Of a DNA stretch of 64,000 nt, positions 18,639 through 27,768 are shown one piece after another. Within the stretch, counting starts at the first letter, position 1. The number at the start of each line of letters is the position of its first letter. The position numbers and the translations under genes are program-made. The stretch spans positions 496,001-560,000 of the forward strand of contig NZ_CP073586.1 in NCBI RefSeq assembly GCF_022267555.1, given 5' to 3'. This DNA is from Proteiniphilum propionicum. Its GTDB lineage: Bacteria; Bacteroidota; Bacteroidia; Bacteroidales; Dysgonomonadaceae. Below the pieces are notes generated by a model. That model searched no databases, was not told the origin of the DNA, and worked only from the letters and a program-made list of their open reading frames with translations.

Positions 18639-19583
18639 TTATTTACCTAATTCAATAGCCCAGGTACCAGAGAAACTACCTGCATTAACAGAAGCCGAAC
18701 CACTGAATTTGAGCTTAGTATTACATGCATCCACTATGCCTGTGCCATTTCCTAAAGCGAAGTTATTATAAGATGGATTATCCCACCAGGCACCGGAGTT
18801 TGGTGCTAAAACTTGTTTATCAAATGAAATAGAGTAATCAACTGGATTAATTGTAATTACTAAAGGATTAGTAGCTTCTCCATTATAAAGACCAGCAATG
18901 CTTAATTTATTATCAGCTACTTTTGTAATTTCAACTTCGTATGGAGTTTCACCCCACCATTCATCTACAGTAACAGTGTTGGTACCCACAAAAGCATCTA
19001 AGATCAACTCACATACTACTGAATAACGCACATTGTAGGAATAAGCTCTACTTCCTACCCGCCAACCAGTAAAAGCTCTGTTGTTAAATCCCATTTGTTC
19101 AGTCCAACCTGTAACTACATACCCATCGTTCAAAACAGCATTTGTCGTAAAATAAAGAGTTTCACCCAATCCTGGAGTCTCTAATCCAAACTTACTATAT
19201 ATATCTGCAATGTTAAGTGTTACATCTGTAGGAAATGACGTGATATTATCTTCCACGATCTTTACGTCTTTTACAGTCTTGGTCTTCTCGGGATTTTCCG
19301 TTGTAGGATCAGGTATTACTCTTTCCAATACAGCTACAACTTGTGCATGTTTCATAAATGAATAATCTCCTTGCTGCTTCGGTATGGATAGTGTGACTTT
19401 GTAGTTACCATCAGTCTGATCTCTATACAGTACACCATCCGTCCCTTCTGTACGTACAATATCGATGACAACACCTCTCTTAACATCATCTATTGGAAAC
19501 GGCAACTCTTTATTATCGCAACTTAGTGCAATAAACAATAAAGATAAAGTGAAAAATGCCAAATATATTTTCTTCATATTCAT
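18639..19583 (-). CDS. SusE-position surface lipoprotein of unknown fold
   Basis: 314 residues with a lipoprotein signal (hydrophobic run ending LFIALSC, Cys about 22), so probably anchored in the outer membrane. The mature part is rich in beta-strand and aromatic residues, with WWGETPYEV and AWWDNPSYNN segments that could form a ligand-binding surface. It is the third gene of the susC-susD operon, 14 nt after susD, the place usually taken by SusE/F-like glycan- or peptide-binding lipoproteins. No catalytic motif was found. Ligand unknown. Confidence 0.75.
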   Translation of the reverse strand: MNMKKIYLAFFTLSLLFIALSCDNKELPFPIDDVKRGVVIDIVRTEGTDGVLYRDQTDGNYKVTLSIPKQQGDYSFMKHAQVVAVLERVIPDPTTENPEKTKTVKDVKIVEDNITSFPTDVTLNIADIYSKFGLETPGLGETLYFTTNAVLNDGYVVTGWTEQMGFNNRAFTGWRVGSRAYSYNVRYSVVCELILDAFVGTNTVTVDEWWGETPYEVEITKVADNKLSIAGLYNGEATNPLVITINPVDYSISFDKQVLAPNSGAWWDNPSYNNFALGNGTGIVDACNTKLKFSGSASVNAGSFSGTWAIELGK

Positions 19584-19597
19584 ACTTTTTTTAATTA

Positions 19598-21364
19598 TTA
19601 TTTATATTTATCCCAAAACACAAATGGAATAGATAGATTAGCTTTTTGGGTTATATTTGGGTTCAACTCTGTTTCCGAATTAGTTGGATAATAAAGAGAC
19701 CGTGGGAAGGTAGCAAAATTAGAAAGCGGAACTCTTGCATCCGATCTTTCCGTAACTGTAGGATTAACTCCAAAGCCAGGGTCTTGAGTCTTACTTGCAT
19801 CGAAGAAAAGAGGATAACCCGTACGACGATAATCAGTGTACACATCCACAGGATTCATAAAGTTATGTATCCATTTTTGGGTCATTATAATTCTCATCTT
19901 ACCTTCAGCGTTAGACGAATTATATTTTGTAAGTACAGCTTCAATATAAGCATCTCTATCTTCATTAGAGATTTTTGGAGCCGGATTAGCACTGCCATTT
20001 TTTTCAACAACACTGTTAACATGATCAAAAGCAGCAATAATAGCTTCTTGTAACAAAGTTTTAGCGTCGGCGCTTGTTTCTCCACTAAGAGCCAACTCAG
20101 CAAGCATAAACTTAAGTGATGAGAAAGTAATCATTTTGTGCGGAGCAATACCCGTACCAGCAGTCCCATCCTTAGTACTTACACGTTGATCCGGATCAGG
20201 TTCATTCTCTCCACCTTCATCCTCTTCCGGATCATACAAATAACTTGCATCGAATTTACCACCCATAGGATAAATAGCAAATTTTGTATATGAATTATCA
20301 TTGCTTCCTCCTGAGTTTGGCCCAGTAGTTGCGAAAAAGATTGAAATGAAATCTCCATTGCGATATTCATGCGGGCTTTCAGAAGGACTATTTCCATGCC
20401 CCCCGTACTTCTGATTATAAAAGTAATAGGGGATGCGTGGATCTTCAATACCTGCAAATGGGTTGTCAATTGTATTATAGGTCTGTCCCATCATTGTCTC
20501 ATAGAAGTAGGGGCTGATAAAATAAGTATGCTGACCCGAATACGATTCGTACGCAGGATGTCGCTCATTGCTGGGATTAGTAACATTGTTAAACCAAAAC
20601 TGAAAATCTTCATTTGCTTTAATGAAAGCATCTTCTGAAAGCAAAGCATTTAACATACTCTGCCACTCTGATATATCAGATTTTGCATTGCGTGATTGTA
20701 ATAACAATTTTAATTTAATTGTATTGTTCAACCTAATCCAAGCACTCTTATCCCCACTGTAAAAAAAATCATCTTTCCCAGGCTTTAAAGAATTTTCAGC
20801 CTCTGCATCATTCAGATTCTCAAGCCCTTCTTCCAACAAGGAAATAAGTATATTATATATATCCTTACTATTGTCTGGTTTTGGAGCATTTAATCCCGGG
20901 ACATTAAATTCTAAATATGGAATATCCCCCCAAAGATCCACCATTACAGAAAAAGTATAGGCTTTAAGAGTTTTTGCAATGCCAGCATAAATGAGGTTCC
21001 CTTCCGGTTCTGCATTCTTGATTATTGCATCATAATTTGTCAATACATAAGTATAGAGATAATTCCATGTATTAAATGTATTGTTCGCACCCGGAGTCAT
21101 TCCATAGTTCTGAACTTCACGTGATACCAAATGATGCACATAGGAAGAAAGGCCTGTCCCGATAAAATTACCTTGACTTAATGCCTGGACCATATAATAT
21201 TGGCTACCAGAAAGGAGCTGATTCAATTCAGGTGTTGTTGGACTATTGGGACTTTTATTTATATCTAGATAATCTTTGGTACAACTTCCAAGATATAAAA
21301 CAAAAGACAAGCCTAAAAAAAGCTTCATTATATTTTTCATATTCATAATCATTTTAATGTTCAT
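19598..21364 (-). CDS. SusD/RagB-family nutrient-binding lipoprotein
   Basis: Outer-membrane lid protein that captures substrate for the neighbouring SusC pore. The lipobox LGSC is followed by KDYLDINKSPN, typical of the SusD-like_2 group, and helical TPR-like segments follow. The open frame can be extended to a TTG at 21370 overlapping the susC stop; ATG 21364 gives 588 residues, and ATG 21340 (MKNIMKLFLGLSF) would give the most normal signal peptide, so the start is uncertain within 24 nt. The operon has no glycosidase, lyase or peptidase, so the imported nutrient cannot be guessed from context. Confidence 0.92.
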   Translation of the reverse strand: MNIKMIMNMKNIMKLFLGLSFVLYLGSCTKDYLDINKSPNSPTTPELNQLLSGSQYYMVQALSQGNFIGTGLSSYVHHLVSREVQNYGMTPGANNTFNTWNYLYTYVLTNYDAIIKNAEPEGNLIYAGIAKTLKAYTFSVMVDLWGDIPYLEFNVPGLNAPKPDNSKDIYNILISLLEEGLENLNDAEAENSLKPGKDDFFYSGDKSAWIRLNNTIKLKLLLQSRNAKSDISEWQSMLNALLSEDAFIKANEDFQFWFNNVTNPSNERHPAYESYSGQHTYFISPYFYETMMGQTYNTIDNPFAGIEDPRIPYYFYNQKYGGHGNSPSESPHEYRNGDFISIFFATTGPNSGGSNDNSYTKFAIYPMGGKFDASYLYDPEEDEGGENEPDPDQRVSTKDGTAGTGIAPHKMITFSSLKFMLAELALSGETSADAKTLLQEAIIAAFDHVNSVVEKNGSANPAPKISNEDRDAYIEAVLTKYNSSNAEGKMRIIMTQKWIHNFMNPVDVYTDYRRTGYPLFFDASKTQDPGFGVNPTVTERSDARVPLSNFATFPRSLYYPTNSETELNPNITQKANLSIPFVFWDKYK

Positions 21365-21366
21365 TG

Positions 21367-24300
21367 TCAAAATGTTAGTCTAGCATTAAATCCGATTCTT
21401 CTTGTAGAAGGTGCACTTTCACGGTCGATTCCTTGCACGTTACCACTACCGAATGCATTGGAACCCGGATCATAATTTGTATATTTAGGGAAACCCGGAG
21501 CAAAGTACCAAAGATTTCTAGCTATTACAGATAAATTTAAAGAACCTATAAATGTATTTTGCAACCACTTTTTTGGTAAATCATAGCCTAAGGATATTTC
21601 ACTTAAGCGAAATACTGTAGCATCAAATGCCTGGAATTCATCCACACTATTTATAGAAAAAGTATTACCTTCTGATGGAGAGAACCATAAATCATTTTCC
21701 GAAAGTTGTATTGTGTTTTGTATCTTATTGCCATTTGCGTCAAGAAGCGGTTCTTGAGTGTCAGGATTACCTAAAACACCAGGAAGTATACGGGAACCCA
21801 AACGATCTTCCGTATCCTTTGTGACTCCACGCCCTAACATATCGGATGCAGGTCCTGATATCAGTATTCCTCCAACTCTTGCATCAAACATAACATTCAG
21901 AGAAATTCCTTTATAAGATAATGTATTGCCAATTCCAACCTTATAGTTAGGATATGGATCGCCCAAATCGCCTAATTCCGGATCCTCTATATATGCCCCA
22001 CTGTTCGGATTCACAAGGAGATTACCTTCGTCATCACGCGCAATCACAGTACCACGTAAGAAACCATAAGGAAGGCCTGGTTTTAATGTCGGTTGGGGTT
22101 CGGAGGTTGAGCCAGTCGATAACGTGATTTGATCAATACCCTCAACTAATGAAACAACTTTACTAATATTCTTCGTATAATTTGCGAATATCTCCCACTT
22201 GAAATCCCTCACCCGAACAGGAACAATCCTAACACCTATTTCCACTCCTTTATTATTTAATTCACCGAAATTGGTATAATATATTCTCGAACCAGTGGAA
22301 GAAGGCAAACTGAGTGGAGCAATTTGATCGGTTGTGGATCTATCATACCAAGTAAAATCCAAACCTATCCGATTCTCAAGGAACTGAAGCTCAGTTCCAA
22401 TTTCAAATTCGGTAGTAAACTCAGGTCTTAACTCTGCGTCATATGTTGTGGTTGGCAACAACATTATAGGATTTCCGCCAAATGGAGTATCCTGAAGATA
22501 CGTACCATTTACATAATAAGGACCTGCATCATTACCTACTCTACCCCAAGCAATACGAACTTTACCAAAATTTAAAATATCTGGATCTATTTCGAAAGCA
22601 TCGCTAAACACAAAAGAGCCGGTTACTGCTGGATAAAAATAGCTATTATTCTCAACCGGCAATGTCGAAGAGTGGTCATTACGCAGTGTAAGATTCAAAA
22701 AAGCGTAATTTTTATATCCTAACAAAGCATCTGCATATATAGCCCACAATCTCCTCTTGGATTTTTCTTCACTTGCAGTTTGCTCCTGTGTGTTTCCAAC
22801 ATTATCTATACCTTTAAATATCATTTTATTACCAATAGCATCAGAGGTATGTATAATCCTTTGGTTAACATTATGCCCTACAGTGACCCTTAAATCAAAA
22901 TCTTCTTCAAACTTACGTTTAAAAGTAAGATTAAAGTTGGACTCTAATTCCTGAGTAGTATAATTATCGTTGGTAATTTGACCTAATCCTTCGAAATCCT
23001 CAGGACCTACAGAACCAATATTAATAACTTGTTTACGATCCATCTCATATTGGTTCCATCCAAACTGATAGCTTGCAGATAACCAATCTGTAAAATCATA
23101 TGCAGCATTCACAGTGCTGACCGTACGATCCATAACAGTATTAATTGTATTGTATTTCCATGACCATAAGGGGTTATCAACACCTCCAAACGCCATTAGA
23201 TTACGTCCGTCGGCGGTTTCAAAAGGTAATCCTGCCATGTCTACATTTCGGGGAATCAACATTGCACGGGCAAATGAGCTAACTGATCCACCATAGTTAC
23301 CCGCACCAAAAAAGGGACCATTTTGCACAGTCCTCGAATAAGTCAGTGTCCCTCCAACTACTAAATTATTATCAAGCTTCTGAGTTCCTCCAATACTAAA
23401 AGAAGTACGCTCAAATTCAGAATGAGGGATATACCCATCTTGATCAAGATGCGAAATAGTGGTACTGAAACTACCCTTATTGTTATAACTCATAATATTC
23501 ACAGAATTATCAAATATCCCCCCTTTTCGAAACAAATCTTTTACATTGTTTGGATATGCCTGATAAGGAATTGTTGTTTCCCAGTCAGGGAATGCAGCTT
23601 TGTAATTTGGATACAATGGTATTGTTGCATAACCCTCTGATCCGAATGCAGGTCCCCACGATCCATTAGCATTAGAATATAGGAAATTGGACCCTTGTCC
23701 ATAACTATTTTGATAATCAGGCAGAGATGCAATTGTTTCTGTTGTGTAGGAAGATGTCAAAGTTACTTCAAATCCTTTTTGAGAAGTTCTTATGCCCTTT
23801 CTTCCTGCTTTTGTGGTAATTAGCACAACACCATTAGCAGCACGGCTCCCATATAGAGCTGCAGCTGCAGCACCTTTTAGAACGTTCATACTTTCAATAT
23901 CATTGGGATCCAATGTCGAAATTCCAGATCCGTATGCACCTGCAGTTGTTAATCTATTCCCAGTTGTTACTTCAGGATTACTGTAAGGAATCCCATCAAC
24001 TACATACAACGGATCATTATTTCCCAGAAATGAAGAATTTCCTCTGATCAACACTTTAGTTGCACTACCTGCAGTTGCTGAAGAGGCACTTACTTGAACA
24101 CCTGGAATCTTTCCTTCTAGAGAGCGAAACAAGTCTGGTTCAGCTTTTTGAATCGCATCATCTGGATCTACTACAGATTGTCCATACCCAGTTGCTCGAG
24201 GTGGGCGGGTAATACCCATTGCACCGACAACTATCACTTCTTGCAGCAATTCACTATCAGTAATCAAAATAACTCTTACATTTGCACTTACAGGCACTTC

Positions 24301-24537
24301 TTGTGTTTTATAACCCACATATGAAATTACCAGTGTCCCGTCTGCGGGTGCCGATAAACGGAAGTGTCCGTCAATATCGGTTACCGTTCCCTGTGTAGTT
24401 CCCTTAATCTGAATTGTGGCACCTATCACAGGATCTCCGGCTTCATCCACCACTGTCCCTCTCACTTGAGTTTGGGCAGCGACAATCCCTATTCCTATAA
24501 AGAACAGGGCCAAAAACATAGTTAGTTTTCTTTTCAT
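21367..24537 (-). CDS. SusC/RagA-family TonB-dependent outer-membrane transporter
   Basis: 1056 residues from ATG 24537 (the frame extends to a GTG at 24561). A signal peptide (KLTMFLALFFIGIGIVAAQ) is followed by the carboxypeptidase-regulatory-like N-terminal domain (GTVVDEAGDPVIGATIQIKG), a TonB box-like segment near LQEVIVVGA, the plug domain with LYVVDGIPY and the conserved ALYGSRAANGVVLITTK, and a 22-strand barrel. It imports a large substrate using TonB energy together with the SusD lid encoded immediately downstream. The long AT-rich leader contains two possible -7 elements. No sigma/anti-sigma pair or hybrid sensor lies beside it. Confidence 0.95.
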   Translation of the reverse strand: MKRKLTMFLALFFIGIGIVAAQTQVRGTVVDEAGDPVIGATIQIKGTTQGTVTDIDGHFRLSAPADGTLVISYVGYKTQEVPVSANVRVILITDSELLQEVIVVGAMGITRPPRATGYGQSVVDPDDAIQKAEPDLFRSLEGKIPGVQVSASSATAGSATKVLIRGNSSFLGNNDPLYVVDGIPYSNPEVTTGNRLTTAGAYGSGISTLDPNDIESMNVLKGAAAAALYGSRAANGVVLITTKAGRKGIRTSQKGFEVTLTSSYTTETIASLPDYQNSYGQGSNFLYSNANGSWGPAFGSEGYATIPLYPNYKAAFPDWETTIPYQAYPNNVKDLFRKGGIFDNSVNIMSYNNKGSFSTTISHLDQDGYIPHSEFERTSFSIGGTQKLDNNLVVGGTLTYSRTVQNGPFFGAGNYGGSVSSFARAMLIPRNVDMAGLPFETADGRNLMAFGGVDNPLWSWKYNTINTVMDRTVSTVNAAYDFTDWLSASYQFGWNQYEMDRKQVINIGSVGPEDFEGLGQITNDNYTTQELESNFNLTFKRKFEEDFDLRVTVGHNVNQRIIHTSDAIGNKMIFKGIDNVGNTQEQTASEEKSKRRLWAIYADALLGYKNYAFLNLTLRNDHSSTLPVENNSYFYPAVTGSFVFSDAFEIDPDILNFGKVRIAWGRVGNDAGPYYVNGTYLQDTPFGGNPIMLLPTTTYDAELRPEFTTEFEIGTELQFLENRIGLDFTWYDRSTTDQIAPLSLPSSTGSRIYYTNFGELNNKGVEIGVRIVPVRVRDFKWEIFANYTKNISKVVSLVEGIDQITLSTGSTSEPQPTLKPGLPYGFLRGTVIARDDEGNLLVNPNSGAYIEDPELGDLGDPYPNYKVGIGNTLSYKGISLNVMFDARVGGILISGPASDMLGRGVTKDTEDRLGSRILPGVLGNPDTQEPLLDANGNKIQNTIQLSENDLWFSPSEGNTFSINSVDEFQAFDATVFRLSEISLGYDLPKKWLQNTFIGSLNLSVIARNLWYFAPGFPKYTNYDPGSNAFGSGNVQGIDRESAPSTRRIGFNARLTF

Positions 24538-25137
24538 AAACTCTACTTTTAAATTAAACACTTTCCTAATATCTTTTTATTATAAACTTTAATTTAATGA
24601 ATGTGGTTTTAACTTAACATCCCTTGTTTTTCAGCTCTCAGCTGCACACACGTTTTATAATTTATATAATTTCGATTCCAATTAACATTTATATAGAAAC
24701 TAATCTGTTCACAAATATATGTATATTATTTCAATTACATAATTTTTTCAACTTTTTTTTAAATAAACATCAAACTGAAACCGGACAGAGTGTTTAATTT
24801 ACACTTCTCCGGGTTTTACTTAAAGAGTAAAAAAATGTCAGGTTTGATATTTAACATTTGCATATAGTATATAACCTTTTCAATCTAAATTTTTGCAAAT
24901 TTACATCTTTAAACTACATTATCCAAGCAAAAGAGTGTTTTCGTGCTATTTTTATACTATTTTGTGACAATCTATATCAAAATAACAATGCAAACAGCAA
25001 TTTTGGAACATATAGATAACTAGCAGAAAAAGCGGGCTTTTCCCCAGCCTGCTATTCACCTTAACTCCGCCTTACTTTTACAGCCTATGGTTCACTATAT
25101 TTACTTTTTGCAGGAAGAGTATCCATAAACAGTTAAC
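24538..25137. other. Non-coding leader region upstream of susC
   Basis: About 600 AT-rich bp without a gene. On the minus strand TATATTTG (24719 to 24712) and TAAATTTG (24903 to 24896) both fit the -7 consensus; the second has a TTTG at 24931-24928, 24 nt upstream, somewhat far. A 6-bp inverted repeat TAGCAG/CTGCTA lies at 25021-25054. The long leader leaves room for control of the sus operon. Confidence 0.5.
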
Positions 25138-25163
25138 AAAAAAAGGGTGACCGACGGCCACCC
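25138..25163 (-). terminator. Terminator of the FKBP gene pair
   Basis: On the minus strand GGGTGGCC pairs with GGTCACCC (one mismatch, 3-nt loop) and is followed by seven T residues. It lies 31 nt after the lipoprotein FKBP stop codon. Confidence 0.8.
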
Positions 25164-25194
25164 CTAATATTTGTTTTATACTTAAGGAAGTAAC

Positions 25195-26214
25195 TTATTT
25201 CTCTATTCCCAGTAACTCCACATCGAAAACAAGATTGGAGAATGGTTTGATGGTGCCACGGTCTTGTGCGCCATAAGCCAGATCGTAGGGAACATATAAT
25301 CTCCACTTAGAACCGACAGGCATCAGCTTGAGGGCTTCGGTCCATCCGGGGATTACCTGGGTAACGCCGAATGTTGCAGGCTCTCCTCTGTCGACGCTGC
25401 TATCGAACACAACTCCATTGATCAGCGTACCATGATAATTAACCTTTACTCTATCGGTATCAGTTGGAACAGCTCCGGTTCCGGCACGAAGAATTTCATA
25501 TTGCAATCCGCTGGGAAGCGTTACAACACCTTCTCTTTTGGCATTCTCTGCCAGAAATGCATCACCTGCAGCAATGCTGTCCTTGTACTGAACCTTCAAC
25601 TCTTCCTCCTGCCGAGCCATTTCTCTGGCCTGAGCCTTTTCAACTTCTGAATTGACAAACACTCCTGCATCCATCTTTGAGATAGCAAGCTGTTCGTTTT
25701 TCAATGTACCAATAAGCCCTGACAACAGCTGATCTTTATTGATTTTCTTTGTTGAATCTTCGCCGAAAAGCATCTGGTTAAACTGTGGTATCATCTGCTG
25801 AGACACCTGAGAACCGATACTTAACCCTTGAATGTAAGCAGTTTTCTCTTCACCGCCACTCATTGCTTCACGAAAACCTTTGATAAACTGGTTTAACTTA
25901 GGTGCATTTACCTTGTTTAAAGAGTCGATCTTAGCGTTCATCTCTTTCTGTAATGTCTGCTTCTGCAAGGAGTCAGCTGCAGCAATTCTCATCTGGTAAT
26001 CGTACTCAATACTTGATGCACTCTGAATAATACCCATCTGTTCCATGAACTGGATTAATCCGCCCTGATCGGCAAGATTTACACCGTAAGCGTAAGAAAC
26101 ACTGTCGATGCTGTTATTCAAAGATGCTTTCGGGGTTGATGCTGTATTGCAGGACATAAATAAGACACTGCCTAATGCCATAACGGCAATTGAAAATAAA
26201 TTTTTCCCTTTCAT
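25195..26214 (-). CDS. FKBP-type peptidyl-prolyl isomerase lipoprotein
   Basis: 339 residues from ATG 26214; the longer frame upstream lacks a signal peptide. The N-terminus has a lipobox (SVLFMSC), so it is a periplasm-facing lipoprotein. A helical FKBP_N dimerisation domain spans about 40-220, followed by a C-terminal FKBP catalytic domain with VKVNYHGTLINGVVFDSS, VIPGWTEAL, KWRLYVPYDLAYG and VFDVELLGI. It should speed proline isomerisation and act as a chaperone during envelope protein folding. It follows the related FklB-like gene by 26 nt and shares its operon and terminator. Confidence 0.92.
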   Translation of the reverse strand: MKGKNLFSIAVMALGSVLFMSCNTASTPKASLNNSIDSVSYAYGVNLADQGGLIQFMEQMGIIQSASSIEYDYQMRIAAADSLQKQTLQKEMNAKIDSLNKVNAPKLNQFIKGFREAMSGGEEKTAYIQGLSIGSQVSQQMIPQFNQMLFGEDSTKKINKDQLLSGLIGTLKNEQLAISKMDAGVFVNSEVEKAQAREMARQEEELKVQYKDSIAAGDAFLAENAKREGVVTLPSGLQYEILRAGTGAVPTDTDRVKVNYHGTLINGVVFDSSVDRGEPATFGVTQVIPGWTEALKLMPVGSKWRLYVPYDLAYGAQDRGTIKPFSNLVFDVELLGIEK

Positions 26215-26240
26215 TGTTCTTTTGATATTTAATATGTTGT

Positions 26241-26825
26241 TTATACTATTCCTAATAATTCCACATCGAAGATAAGTGTCGAGTTGGGTTCGATGGAGTT
26301 CCCGGCTCCCTGTTCTCCATATGCAAGATGAGAGGGAATAAATAATCTCCATTTAGAACCAACAGACATAAGCTGCAAAGCTTCTACCCAGCCTTTGATC
26401 ACCTGGTTTACCCCGAATACTGCAGGTTGGCCTCTTTCGACAGAGCTGTCAAAAACCTTGCCGTTGATAAGTGTGCCATGATAATGACATTTTACCCTGT
26501 CGGTAGCTTTGGGCTTAGCCCCGTTCCCATTGGTAAGTACTTTGTACTGCAGCCCGCTGGAAAGAGTTATTACATTCTCCCTTTTCTTGTTTTCCTCCAG
26601 AAAAGCTTCTCCTTTCTTCAGATTACCAACAAGCATCTCATCTTCTTTTTTTCTGAAATAAGACTGTATTACCTCATTTGCTTCCTGAGGGCTCATAGAG
26701 AGGTTTGTGTTGTTCATGACATCTGTAAATGCCTTAACAAAAGAATCTACATCTAGTTCACGGAGCCCCGAGTTCATAAGGTTGGAAGCCATACTCATCC
26801 CCAGCGCGTAGCTTAATTTATTCAT
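26241..26825 (-). CDS. FKBP-type peptidyl-prolyl isomerase, FklB-like
   Basis: 194 residues from ATG 26825 (the frame opens at a TTG at 26858). A short N-terminal FKBP_N domain is followed by the FKBP core with VKCHYHGTLINGKVFDSS, VIKGWVEAL and KWRLFIPSHLAYG. No signal peptide is apparent, so this copy is probably cytoplasmic while its downstream paralog is exported. The two catalytic domains are close enough to suggest a tandem duplication followed by relocation. A -7 element lies at 26856-26863. Confidence 0.9.
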   Translation of the reverse strand: MNKLSYALGMSMASNLMNSGLRELDVDSFVKAFTDVMNNTNLSMSPQEANEVIQSYFRKKEDEMLVGNLKKGEAFLEENKKRENVITLSSGLQYKVLTNGNGAKPKATDRVKCHYHGTLINGKVFDSSVERGQPAVFGVNQVIKGWVEALQLMSVGSKWRLFIPSHLAYGEQGAGNSIEPNSTLIFDVELLGIV

Positions 26826-26855
26826 CAACTTTTTTCTTTTTTCGATTTTTAAACA

Positions 26856-26863
26856 CAAAAGTA
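26856..26863 (-). promoter_or_regulatory. -7 promoter element for the FKBP pair
   Basis: Reads TACTTTTG on the minus strand, 30 nt before the FklB-like start codon. It lies back to back with the sirtuin promoter. Confidence 0.55.
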
Positions 26864-26883
26864 CGATTTTAATATGAAATAAT

Positions 26884-26913
26884 TTTGTTTTTAGGCATAA
26901 AAAACTAAATTTG
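26884..26913 (+). promoter_or_regulatory. Promoter of the sirtuin gene
   Basis: TTTG at 26884-26887 and TAAATTTG at 26906-26913 with an 18-nt spacer give a near-consensus Bacteroidetes -33/-7 pair, 19 nt before the start codon. Confidence 0.6.
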
Positions 26914-26932
26914 AAGATAAAAGTGAAATCTT

Positions 26933-27622
26933 ATGCGAAAAAAATTGATTGTATTAACAGGTGCAGGCATGAGTGCCGAAAGCGGAATAGCTACTTTCAG
27001 AGATTCAGGAGGACTGTGGGAACAGTATCCGGTGGAACAGGTAGCTACGCCTGAAGGGTTTGAAACAGACCCGGAATTGGTCTTGAACTTTTACAATATG
27101 CGACGCAGAGAACTGCTAAAAGCGGAACCAAACGGCGGTCACTATGGTTTGGCAGCCCTTGAGAAAGATTTTGATGTACATATTATTACCCAAAACATCG
27201 ACAATCTGCATGAAAGAGCAGGAAGTAAAAAGGTGCTTCATCTGCACGGGGAACTGATGAAAGTACGATCTACCGGCGATGAATCGCTGATATATGATAT
27301 TGAACCGGGGAAATGCGACATTCACCTGGGTGACAAGTGCGAAAAAGGATTCCAGCTGCGCCCGCATATTGTTTGGTTTGGAGAAGCGGTTCCTATGATA
27401 CAGGAAGCGGAACTGTTGTGCCGACAGGCAGATATATTCGTAATTATTGGAACATCAATGAATGTTTATCCGGCAGCGGGATTGCTTGACTACGTTAAAA
27501 GAAACATACCGGTTTACCTGATTGATCCGAAAGATGTGCAAACAAGGCGCTATGATATTCATCATATTCAAAAAGGGGCATCGGAAGGGGTAGAGGAGTT
27601 AAAACAGCTGCTTCTTGACTAA
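26933..27622 (+). CDS. NAD-dependent protein deacylase, Sir2/CobB class III
   Basis: 229-residue sirtuin removing acyl groups from lysines with NAD+. The NAD site GAGMSAESGIATFRD (10-24), TQNIDNLHERAG and catalytic His in HLHGEL are present. Tyr54 and Arg57 in FYNMRRREL match the Tyr/Arg pair that binds succinyl or malonyl groups in CobB/SIRT5, so desuccinylation is likely. The zinc-site pairs of Cys are absent: only two Cys occur in the region (KCDIHLGDKC), so the zinc module seems degenerate, as I recall in related Bacteroidetes sequences. It has its own promoter and no obvious operon partner. Confidence 0.92.
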   Translation: MRKKLIVLTGAGMSAESGIATFRDSGGLWEQYPVEQVATPEGFETDPELVLNFYNMRRRELLKAEPNGGHYGLAALEKDFDVHIITQNIDNLHERAGSKKVLHLHGELMKVRSTGDESLIYDIEPGKCDIHLGDKCEKGFQLRPHIVWFGEAVPMIQEAELLCRQADIFVIIGTSMNVYPAAGLLDYVKRNIPVYLIDPKDVQTRRYDIHHIQKGASEGVEELKQLLLD

Positions 27623-27768
27623 CCTGAAGAAAAGGAATTAAAATAAACCGGAGACCATTTGTTTTTCATTTTAACTTACCGGAAATATCACGGATTGAAA
27701 ACGCTTTTCGATAGTCCTGTTTTTTTTGTAATTTCGCTGTTTGAAAAACCTATCAAGGAGAAAAATTA

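Noticed and set aside
24737-24800. Possible rho-independent terminator or riboswitch in the susC leader
   Set aside because: AT-rich runs only; no stem of useful length could be drawn.
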